Under the pieces are notes generated by a model. It made no database searches. It was given only the letters and a program-made list of their open reading frames with translations, and was not told where the DNA came from. This document shows, one piece after another, positions 17,779 through 24,578 of a stretch of DNA of 64,000 nucleotides (positions within the stretch are counted from its first letter, which is position 1; each line of letters begins with the position of its first letter). The stretch lies in the NCBI GenBank assembly GCA_964432985.1, contig CAYSPT010000013.1:1-64000 (forward strand), in the 5' to 3' direction. A program made the position numbers and the translations under genes. The DNA comes from CAYSPT01 sp964432985 (GTDB taxonomy: Bacteria > Muiribacteriota > CAYSPT01).

Positions 17779-18939
17779 CTAAGAAAATAGCTCGTCGAGC
17801 CGTTTGAGATCATCACTGAGCTTTTTGTCCGACATAGCTGCCATGGGAGTCGTAATCTGGGGATCGTAGGCCTCATATACCTCGATGGCTGGTTCGCCGG
17901 TGGTGATAGTGTGCGTACCGAAACGGTTCCACGAAATTGACCTGGGAACCATGGTAGCAGCTTTCTTAAAAACTCCCTCACTCACCAATACATGCCCTCC
18001 GGCGGCCAGGCGGGTCAGGTGGTAGGCACTGTCCACGGCGTCACCGGAGAGGTCCTTGAACGTACCAGAGCTCGTTCGATCGATGGCTCCGGTGTCCATA
18101 CCCATTCTGAGCTTGAATGCTTCCAGCTTTTCGAAGGCTTTCTGTATGTTCAGCGCCGTTTCAACCGCTTCGTGGCAGGATGAAAAAACCATCAGTAACC
18201 CGTTGCCGGTGGATTTTACTATTTCACCGGCGTCGGTTTTCTCCAGTAATTTATCCACGGCCTGGTTATGGCGTTCCACCACCTTCGAGAGAAAGGTTTC
18301 GTCAATGGATGCACTGATATCCGCCGACAGCACGATATCATCGAACAAGACGGTGAGGGACGAGGCATCCCGCGCCCCGGCAAAAGTCTGGAGAGTCTGT
18401 CTCTCGTCAGAGTCCAGCTGGCCGAAGTACTCACGTTTTCTGGTGGCCATGTTGACCACGTGCTGATGGAACAGTGGAGGCATGATATCTGCGTCTTCGA
18501 GAGCTTTTTTGATTATGTCTCCCGGATCTTTGAGGATGGCGGCAAGAAGATGAAGACTGGAAAAATAATTCGTACCGGTTGATTCCGCCAGCTTCCCGGC
18601 CCGGTCGAACACTGCCACACACCCGTCCGAGCGGTGAATGATATCTTCGGTGTGATTGAAAGTACCGGCCGGGAGAGCACCCCTGACCGCGCGGCGGAGC
18701 CGGGCAGAGGTTACGCTGTATTTGAACAGAAGTTTTTCCAGTACCCGGTACTCGTTGATAAGAGACATCCAGGCCCTGGCGCTGAGACCGAACTTCTCCT
18801 CCCCCAACTCGACCAGCTTCTCGAGACTGAAAAGACCAATTAAAAGGTGCTCTTTTTCGATAAACTCGTGCTTGCCCGAAGCGGCCGCACCAGCGGCGAT
18901 CTGCCAGGCCATGGAAACTCCCACGGAAAAGTGTTTCAC
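17779..18939 (-). CDS. ClpN-domain protein fused to a class III nucleotide cyclase domain with altered metal site
   Basis: 386 residues. The first 200 contain two Clp N-terminal repeats (IEKEHLLIGLFSLEKL and SSLHLLAAILKDPG), normally the substrate- or adaptor-binding part of ClpA/ClpB/ClpC, but no AAA domain. The C-terminal part is a class III cyclase homology domain: LTVLFDDIVLSAD holds the first metal Asp, but the usual GDG of the second metal site reads TGNGLLMVF, an Asp to Asn change. It may be catalytically weak or a pseudo-cyclase. The start is GTG 18939, seven bases after GGAGGA; the longer frame to 18987 lacks a ribosome site. This fusion is one I do not know from named proteins. Confidence 0.8.
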   Translation of the reverse strand: MKHFSVGVSMAWQIAAGAAASGKHEFIEKEHLLIGLFSLEKLVELGEEKFGLSARAWMSLINEYRVLEKLLFKYSVTSARLRRAVRGALPAGTFNHTEDIIHRSDGCVAVFDRAGKLAESTGTNYFSSLHLLAAILKDPGDIIKKALEDADIMPPLFHQHVVNMATRKREYFGQLDSDERQTLQTFAGARDASSLTVLFDDIVLSADISASIDETFLSKVVERHNQAVDKLLEKTDAGEIVKSTGNGLLMVFSSCHEAVETALNIQKAFEKLEAFKLRMGMDTGAIDRTSSGTFKDLSGDAVDSAYHLTRLAAGGHVLVSEGVFKKAATMVPRSISWNRFGTHTITTGEPAIEVYEAYDPQITTPMAAMSDKKLSDDLKRLDELFS

Positions 18940-19040
18940 CGGACCATCCTCCAAAATCAGGGTATTACATTTCCAGGAAGAAGTCAAAGCTCGATACCAC
19001 AGTTTTCGAGCTGCAGTAGAAGTCTACTGTATTATTCGGA

Positions 19041-20024
19041 TCAATAGAACATAGTGCGCGTTCGATGCCGTGGTTTGAACTTCTTGTATTGTGGGGACTG
19101 GCCGCGGTTCCACAACAGGTAATCGAGCTGCATGGACGTGACGTCGTGACCGTCCTGGCGCAATGATTCGACCATACGCTCTACCGCGTCCAGGCCGCAT
19201 GCCCTGATCTCCACTTCCTCCCCGGACCCGGCAGAGATGAGCTCTTCCCGGGCAATGCGTTCGTCAAGCTTGTGGTCGTACCGTAGAACACCGTCCAGTT
19301 TGAGGACGTGCGGGACCAGGTTGTCGGCAAAGATGGTCAACCGGTCAAGATCGTTGAAACATCCCCATTGCTTGCCTTTGAAAGCCAGTGCTAGATCCGC
19401 CGCGGTAAGTTGAGCACGCTTGTAAAACGGTATTTCACGGCCATCGTACGTTTCGACATCTCTAAAGCAGGGCATCTCTGCAAGGAGAGTGACCAGGGTT
19501 TCCGCCGACTGGCCGGCGGTTTCCACCAGAGCGATAAAGCTCCCACCGTACTTTTTGAGCAGGAGCGCTCCCAGGTCGTTCAGAGCCTCGGAAAAAAGTG
19601 CCATGAGCTCCATGATGGGTTCGTTATCCCGGTCCTGGCCGAAAATGAGCGCGCAATCATGAGCGGACAGAGCGTTCAACTCCCGGGCGGAAAAGGCTCC
19701 GCTACGAGTGAAATGATCGGTCAATGACGCAGCCACCGTGAAATAACCGGACATACCCGGCCTCTTGGTCAGGCAGGGAAAGTAGCCCGAACCGAAGTTG
19801 ACGGTGTCCAGGGTGAAAAAAAACGCCACCGTGTCTTCCCCGTGTCCCAGGTAATGGCTCAGGGGATCTATTTCGGGGTGTTCTATATCGCACAGGGGCA
19901 GACTCCGGGCATAACCGGGTATCCGTTTATCATCAATCCGGACATACCGTGCCTGTTGAGCCACGTAACGGCATCCATTGCGAATATCGTCCAGTATACT
20001 CAGACCGACCACCTCCAACTGCAA
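19041..20024 (-). CDS. Queuosine salvage protein, Qng1/DUF2419 family
   Basis: About 327 residues. Hallmarks of the queuosine 5'-phosphate N-glycosylase family are present: DTVNFGSGYFPCL, ALFSEALNDLG, ARELNALSAHD, FKGKQWGCFNDLDRLTIFADNLVPHVL, RYDHKLDERI and the C-terminal SMQLDYLLWNRGQ. These enzymes release queuine base from queuosine 5'-monophosphate so that it can be reinserted into tRNA. The frame is open back to ATG 20084, but a TATACT element on this strand at 20057-20052 and alignment with the family start favour a non-ATG start near 20024-20012 (TTG or GTG); the exact codon is uncertain. It is divergent from a DMT transporter gene, which could bring in a precursor. Confidence 0.85.
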   Translation of the reverse strand: MQLEVVGLSILDDIRNGCRYVAQQARYVRIDDKRIPGYARSLPLCDIEHPEIDPLSHYLGHGEDTVAFFFTLDTVNFGSGYFPCLTKRPGMSGYFTVAASLTDHFTRSGAFSARELNALSAHDCALIFGQDRDNEPIMELMALFSEALNDLGALLLKKYGGSFIALVETAGQSAETLVTLLAEMPCFRDVETYDGREIPFYKRAQLTAADLALAFKGKQWGCFNDLDRLTIFADNLVPHVLKLDGVLRYDHKLDERIAREELISAGSGEEVEIRACGLDAVERMVESLRQDGHDVTSMQLDYLLWNRGQSPQYKKFKPRHRTRTMFY

Positions 20025-20098
20025 TTCTACCAGCCGGTAACTATGTGGACAAGTATACCAATCGCTAGTTTCAAACAAACACAATTTAAATGTTCATT

Positions 20099-20127
20099 TT
20101 GACTGGTGAACTTTGGTCTGCTATAGT
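20099..20127 (+). promoter_or_regulatory. Sigma-70-like promoter giving a leaderless transporter mRNA
   Basis: TTGACT (20099-20104), a 17-base spacer, then TATAGT (20122-20127). The ATG at 20135 is only eight bases past the -10, so the expected transcription start falls on or next to the start codon. There is no ribosome-binding site. Confidence 0.55.
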
Positions 20128-20134
20128 TCCAAGC

Positions 20135-21058
20135 ATGGGCAACCTGTACACCCTGCTCGGGTACGCTATCCTTCTGGTCTGGGGGACCACGTTTGTTTTT
20201 ATGCGGGAGCTTTTGACCACATCGAAAGCGAACGTGTTTCTGGTGGTTTTTCTCTTCAATCTTATTGCCGGCGCGGCGGCGTTCGTTTTCGGTTTCTGCC
20301 GGGGAGAGCATCAGCGGGTAAAAGCCGTATTCGTCGCCGACCGCCTGCTGTTTGTCCGGCTGGCGTGCTTCAACGGCCTCTACCACGTCCTGATGCCCCT
20401 GAGTACCTATTTCGTGCTGCAAGTGCAGTACGCGACCATTGCCAATTACACCTGGCCCATGCTGCTGGTCTACCTGTCCGCCCGGTACCGCGGACGCCGC
20501 CTGGGAGGTAGAATTGTCACCGGGTGCCTGCTGGGATTCTCCGCGGTGATCCTGGTAGCTATGCCCGGCAGCCTGGATGTATCAGGAGCCAATATAACCG
20601 GCATTGCCTGCGCCCTGCTGGGAGCGGTGCTGTGGGCGGACTACAGCGCGCGGCTTGACCGGTCGTTTGACAGCATCCGAGCGGTTTTCCAGGGTATTGC
20701 CCAGATGGTGTCCGCTTTTTCTGTGTTGGCCGCAGGTCGGATCATCGCCGCTCTGAAGCACGTTTCCTTTTCCATGTCATTCGATTTCGACCTGCGGGGA
20801 ATCTTTCTGCTGCTGCATGTGTCCCTGGTAATTTCAGCCTTCGCCTACATTGCCTGGATACAGGTCATGGTCAATCATCCCCGGCCCGAACAGTTCAAAA
20901 TATCGGTGTACATCCTGCCGGTGTTCAACGTCATCAGCGCCACACTCTGGTACCGCACATCCTTCAACCCCGTTATATGGATAGCCCTTGCCCTGGTCCT
21001 TACAGGAATATGGATTTCCCGGCACACCGGAGAGGATACAGCACCTCAGTCGGTTTGA
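20135..21058 (+). CDS. EamA/DMT-family transporter
   Basis: 307 residues with about ten membrane helices in two EamA-like halves; the first begins LLGYAILLVWGTTFVFMRELL with the conserved W-G-T/S-x-F motif, and IANYTWPMLLVYLSA is typical of the end of the first half. DMT transporters export or import small metabolites; the substrate cannot be told from sequence. I place the start at ATG 20135 because the promoter -10 lies at 20122-20127, so the 15 codons upstream (from 20090) would not be on the transcript. Its stop overlaps the convergent TPR membrane gene by 13 bases. The divergent Qng1 neighbour raises the possibility of a queuosine-related substrate, which is only inference. Confidence 0.8.
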   Translation: MGNLYTLLGYAILLVWGTTFVFMRELLTTSKANVFLVVFLFNLIAGAAAFVFGFCRGEHQRVKAVFVADRLLFVRLACFNGLYHVLMPLSTYFVLQVQYATIANYTWPMLLVYLSARYRGRRLGGRIVTGCLLGFSAVILVAMPGSLDVSGANITGIACALLGAVLWADYSARLDRSFDSIRAVFQGIAQMVSAFSVLAAGRIIAALKHVSFSMSFDFDLRGIFLLLHVSLVISAFAYIAWIQVMVNHPRPEQFKISVYILPVFNVISATLWYRTSFNPVIWIALALVLTGIWISRHTGEDTAPQSV

Positions 21059-23358
21059 CGGACGGATGCAGCCAGAGAAATCAGTATGCTCACCGCCATT
21101 CCCGCCACGAGCAGAACCGTGTGTGTGCCTGCATAGTGAACGGAAAGCGTCATCGCCAGGGGAGTAACGGTGACGTTCGGGACAGCAATGGAAGCCAGTA
21201 TCCCCGATGCGCCGTATACGCCCAGCACGGAAGAGTTGGTGAACACGAAAGCAACGAAGCAGTAGAGAAACAGCAGCAGCGATACTGTTCCGGCCACCAC
21301 GTTACCGGTGAGATAAGTACCCACAAAGGGGATATAGCGCAGCAAAGACCGTTGTGGTTTATCAGCAAAATAAGTACCCACAAAGGGGATATAGCGCAGC
21401 AAAGACCCCGGCGGTTTGCCGGCGAGAAAACTCTCATCATCATACTGTGCGTCCCGGGCACACGAATCGCACAATGATCCGCATTCCGTGTCAGCGTCCG
21501 GTGATGCAGCTTTGCACAGCCCGCAAACCACCGCGCCGCAGGTGCGGCAGCGGGTCAGATGCTTTCTCTGCGGGTCACCGGCAGCCTTAATGAACATCAC
21601 ACAAAAATATCCCACTAACAGCACAAAGAGCACCTGGTACAAAATAAGACTTGAAAACTCTTTTTCCATCATGGATAGAGGGTTACCGACCAGGTCTTCA
21701 GAAGCCAGCAGTCCGGTGAGCTCCAGGGCACCGATCACCCGGGCCTGAAGCGTGCGGGGCTCTTCCGTCCAGCGAGCGAAGAAAAGCCCCCGGTCGGACA
21801 GAAACAGGGTGCCTGAACCTCCTCTGGGAACGACCGCCATGGCGTTAGGCCAGATCGAGTCGAAGTGCTCCAGGACGATTTTCGCCGTAACACCCAGGTC
21901 ACGTGATGTGAGCAGCGTTTGGAACCATTGCGGAAAAACCGTGTTCTCCCCTGTAATGATTCGGTGATTGTGAAGCGCTTCCAGGCACCCGGGCGCCAAA
22001 ACCACAGCCCGTCGGATCAGACGTTCCGCCTGGAGTTCATTTCCCTCACGATGCTCGATAACCGCCAGGTTTACCAGGCTTGGAACATCATCGGATGATT
22101 TCTGCAGGATCTGCTGCAAAACTGCCCGGCTGGCCGCAAACTCTCCGCTCAGCGCCAGGGAGTAAGCATTAAACCTTTTGAATTCAGGTAATTCTCCGTA
22201 GTCTGTTTTCAGCCTGTCCATGGCTTTTCTCGACTCCGGAGCCGCATGCCGTCCCAATCCGAAATTGATGGGGGTGGAAGCTCCCCGCCCGATAGAGGCG
22301 ACAAGAGCGCATTCATTCACGATAGTCACTATGCATAGCCCGGCCAGGATCAGCAGGAATACGCACTCACCCGGTTTGATGTAATAGTTGGGAGAGTGTT
22401 TCCAGGAAAAGGTCCACCGACGGCGAGTTTCCGTACCGGCGCGGGAGTGCGTTCGGGCATGACGGCCAAAAGCACGGTACTTGAGGCGCAGGGCGGCGAT
22501 GTACACCGGGAACATGAGAAGTATTATAACCATGGCGTTGAGATAGTAATCGCCGTAAACCATGAGCCAGGGACTGAACAGAACCGGGAACCGGAACTGT
22601 TTGGCTGCCAGCCCGGTAAATACCCGGGCGATGTCCGCCCTGCTCTCTTTTTCGAAATAACGGGCAAGCTGCATGTAAATCCAGTACATACCCTCCACCC
22701 GCGGATTCATCTTCACCAGAGCGTTCAGGCGCTGCATGACAACATCCGTTTTACCCTCCGTCGTGAGTTTCTTCAACCGGGTCAAGGGATAGAAAAACTG
22801 ATTAAAAATGAGGACGCCGCTCTCGTCCATGCTGGCCCCTTCCCGGGCATACTGCCTGATGGACCGTTCATAATACCTCCAGGCGTCGTCGTGAAAACCG
22901 TACTTGTCAAGCTGGCTGCCCATGAATGCCAGCAGATCGCCGGTTATCGATTCCATAGCGAATAAACGTGACGACAATGAATCGAAGGTCTCTGTATCGC
23001 TCATAATCAAGCGGGCCAGGGATTCGTAAAACAGGTGCCAGGGGTTATTATCGTATTCTTCCTCATGCTGCTTGCGGTACTGCTCGATCAACCGGGTCAT
23101 TTCAGGCGGAACCTGGTCACTTTTCTGACATGTGCCGATGGCAGCCAGCAGGCCGCGGTCCTCCGGTTTCTTATCCCGCACTTTACGCATGGGATCGGTA
23201 TCCCTGGCTTCTCTCCAGGGCTTAGTTGTGGTTTCAATGCCTTTCAATACTCCGGCTCCCGGAATTGAAGGGCCCTTGAAACATCCGGCAATCGAATTCA
23301 ATAATCCTGTCACAAGGACGGCCAGTACAACGATGGCCACTATTTTTACCTGTTTCAT
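21046..23358 (-). CDS. TPR-containing multi-pass membrane protein
   Basis: 770 residues. The N-terminus is a signal-anchor or lipoprotein-like segment (VLVTGLLNSIAGCFKG). Further membrane helices lie near 280 (YYLNAMVIILLMFPVYIAALRL), 345 (FLLILAGLCIVTIV) and 600, with a group at the C-terminus. In between are helical repeats (LVNLAVIEHREGNELQAERLIRRAV). A cysteine cluster CRTCGAVVCGLC...CGSLCDSC (about 610-650) looks like a zinc finger. Residues following it contain the direct repeat SLLRYIPFVGTY twice. ATG 23358 is eight bases after AAGG; the longer frame from GTG 23379 would start inside the operator palindromes. It lies downstream of the ECF sigma gene and its small partner and is a candidate target of that sigma factor. 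Confidence 0.75.
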   Translation of the reverse strand: MKQVKIVAIVVLAVLVTGLLNSIAGCFKGPSIPGAGVLKGIETTTKPWREARDTDPMRKVRDKKPEDRGLLAAIGTCQKSDQVPPEMTRLIEQYRKQHEEEYDNNPWHLFYESLARLIMSDTETFDSLSSRLFAMESITGDLLAFMGSQLDKYGFHDDAWRYYERSIRQYAREGASMDESGVLIFNQFFYPLTRLKKLTTEGKTDVVMQRLNALVKMNPRVEGMYWIYMQLARYFEKESRADIARVFTGLAAKQFRFPVLFSPWLMVYGDYYLNAMVIILLMFPVYIAALRLKYRAFGRHARTHSRAGTETRRRWTFSWKHSPNYYIKPGECVFLLILAGLCIVTIVNECALVASIGRGASTPINFGLGRHAAPESRKAMDRLKTDYGELPEFKRFNAYSLALSGEFAASRAVLQQILQKSSDDVPSLVNLAVIEHREGNELQAERLIRRAVVLAPGCLEALHNHRIITGENTVFPQWFQTLLTSRDLGVTAKIVLEHFDSIWPNAMAVVPRGGSGTLFLSDRGLFFARWTEEPRTLQARVIGALELTGLLASEDLVGNPLSMMEKEFSSLILYQVLFVLLVGYFCVMFIKAAGDPQRKHLTRCRTCGAVVCGLCKAASPDADTECGSLCDSCARDAQYDDESFLAGKPPGSLLRYIPFVGTYFADKPQRSLLRYIPFVGTYLTGNVVAGTVSLLLFLYCFVAFVFTNSSVLGVYGASGILASIAVPNVTVTPLAMTLSVHYAGTHTVLLVAGMAVSILISLAASVRQTD
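21313..21407. repeat. 57-bp direct duplication inside the TPR membrane gene
   Basis: Two identical 38-bp stretches (21313-21350 and 21370-21407) with similar flanks, period 57 bp. It encodes a 19-residue duplication with the core SLLRYIPFVGTY, the second copy being LTG instead of FAD after the core. Confidence 0.9.
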
Positions 23359-23362
23359 TGCT

Positions 23363-23411
23363 TTCACCTTCTCTTTCACCGCTAGGTGAAGCTAATTCAC
23401 CGCCAGGTGAA
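23363..23411 (-). promoter_or_regulatory. Two perfect palindromes (operator-like) before the TPR membrane gene
   Basis: TTCACC-GCTA-GGTGAA (23375-23390) and TTCACC-GCCA-GGTGAA (23396-23411) have centres 21 bp apart, two helical turns. A fifth half-site TTCACC lies at 23363-23368. The right edge of the gene's start region (ATG 23358) is five bases away. Strong candidate for cooperative dimer binding or a translation-blocking hairpin. Confidence 0.7.
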
Positions 23412-23451
23412 ACGCGCACTTCTCGGGACGTAGGCGGTCCGGACGCCCCGT

Positions 23452-23751
23452 TTACCATCCCGCACTCTGCATTCCCCGCAGGAAAACCTGCAGGTTGGCC
23501 GTCAACACCGGGATACCGACGAAAATGATCGCGGCCACCGCTGCTGCCGGCGAAGTAATAACCAGTAAGTCGAGCATGTCAAACCCGGTTACCGTGTTCC
23601 ACACATGCTTGATCTTGTCTGTCCAGTCAGGCTGTCTGCCGGCGGGAAGCGATTGCAGCGCCGCAAAATCCACCCCGGCCATCGTACTTATTTCTTCTGT
23701 GTTAAAAAGTTCGAAATCGTTTTCCATTATGCTCTTAAAGGAAGTCTTCAT
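23452..23751 (-). CDS. Small membrane protein coupled to the ECF sigma factor
   Basis: 99 residues. A soluble N-terminal half (MKTSFKSIMENDFELFNTEE) is followed by one or two hydrophobic segments (DMLDLLVITSPAAAVAAIIFVGIPVLTANLQVFL). The start overlaps the stop of the sigma gene by four bases (23748-23751), so translation is probably coupled. In ECF operons this position usually holds the anti-sigma factor. Here there is no recognisable zinc-binding anti-sigma motif, and the protein is shorter than usual, so the role is inferred from position only. Confidence 0.65.
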   Translation of the reverse strand: MKTSFKSIMENDFELFNTEEISTMAGVDFAALQSLPAGRQPDWTDKIKHVWNTVTGFDMLDLLVITSPAAAVAAIIFVGIPVLTANLQVFLRGMQSAGW

Positions 23752-24299
23752 GGAAGAGCACCTCCCCTGTCGGTAGTTTCCGTATCGGCTATCTCCCGGC
23801 GCAGAGCCTGCTTGGCCTGGTACAGCCGTCCGCGGACCTGGGCCGTTCTGAGAGACAATGTGACGCCAATATCACGGTAAGAATAGCCGTTTATGTAATG
23901 AAGAATAAGTATTTCGCGGTATTTTTCATGAACCCGGCTCAGCGCTTCCTTCAGCATTGTTTGGTCCAGCTTCCTGATAACAATGTCCTCCGACATGTCC
24001 TCCACCGGTATTTCCACGTCATGAAGCGGTTGGTCGGAATACCGCTTGCGATGCTTGAGCCGGTCCATGGAAAGATTCGAGGCAATCCGGTAGATCCAGT
24101 TAATCAGCAGATCCGGGTCTTTGAGGGACCCTACCCTGGTGTATACCCGCTCGAAAGTCTCCTGCACGATCTCCTGGGTGTCGTCCGGGTTGCCGGTCAA
24201 ACGGTAGACGAAGTACAGCAGTTTTTTCTGTACGGAAACGTACAGTTCCCGGTACGCATCCTCATCGCCGCGCTGTAATCGTTTGACCAGTGTTTTCAT
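23748..24299 (-). CDS. ECF-type RNA polymerase sigma factor
   Basis: 183 residues. Sigma region 2 covers about 10-80 (AYRELYVSVQKKLLYFVYRLTGNPDDTQEIVQETFERVY, INWIYRIASNLSMDRLKHRKR) and region 4 about 120-175 (EALSRVHEKYREILILHYINGYSYRDIGVTLSLRTAQVRGRLYQAKQAL). ATG 24299 follows GAGGAACATTCA; the frame is open to 24332, but the extra residues do not align with the family. The next gene overlaps it by four bases. Targets are unknown; the palindrome-bearing region before the 770-residue membrane protein is the obvious candidate. Confidence 0.92.
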   Translation of the reverse strand: MKTLVKRLQRGDEDAYRELYVSVQKKLLYFVYRLTGNPDDTQEIVQETFERVYTRVGSLKDPDLLINWIYRIASNLSMDRLKHRKRYSDQPLHDVEIPVEDMSEDIVIRKLDQTMLKEALSRVHEKYREILILHYINGYSYRDIGVTLSLRTAQVRGRLYQAKQALRREIADTETTDRGGALP

Positions 24300-24400
24300 T
24301 GAATGTTCCTCACATGGTATGACGCCCGTCACCCGGAATGTTCACAGATAGTTTTCACTTTTTTCCGGCAACCAGCAAAACCAGCAGTAGCAAGGATAAC

Positions 24401-24419
24401 ACACTATAGAGAATAGTGT
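24401..24419. promoter_or_regulatory. Seven-pair inverted repeat in a divergent promoter region
   Basis: ACACTAT-AGAGA-ATAGTGT lies in the 279-bp gap between the sigma gene (minus) and the propeller-like gene (plus). No T-run follows. It may be an operator; nothing else in this gap was identified with confidence. Confidence 0.4.
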
Positions 24420-24578
24420 TGTTAAACAAGCGTTTTAGCACAGCCTAAGCCTGACAAAGCCGCCGGCCACTTGCCTGACAGACTCAATTCCTGTTACTAC
24501 TGGAAAGAGGATCAGAAGGATATGTCAGTTGTAAAGTGCAGGAGAGTGAAGTAATCCTCAAAGGAACGGTTGTGGACT

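Noticed and set aside
20090..20134. Upstream ATG extension of the DMT transporter
   Set aside because: This stretch contains the promoter -35 and -10, so it should not be on the mRNA.
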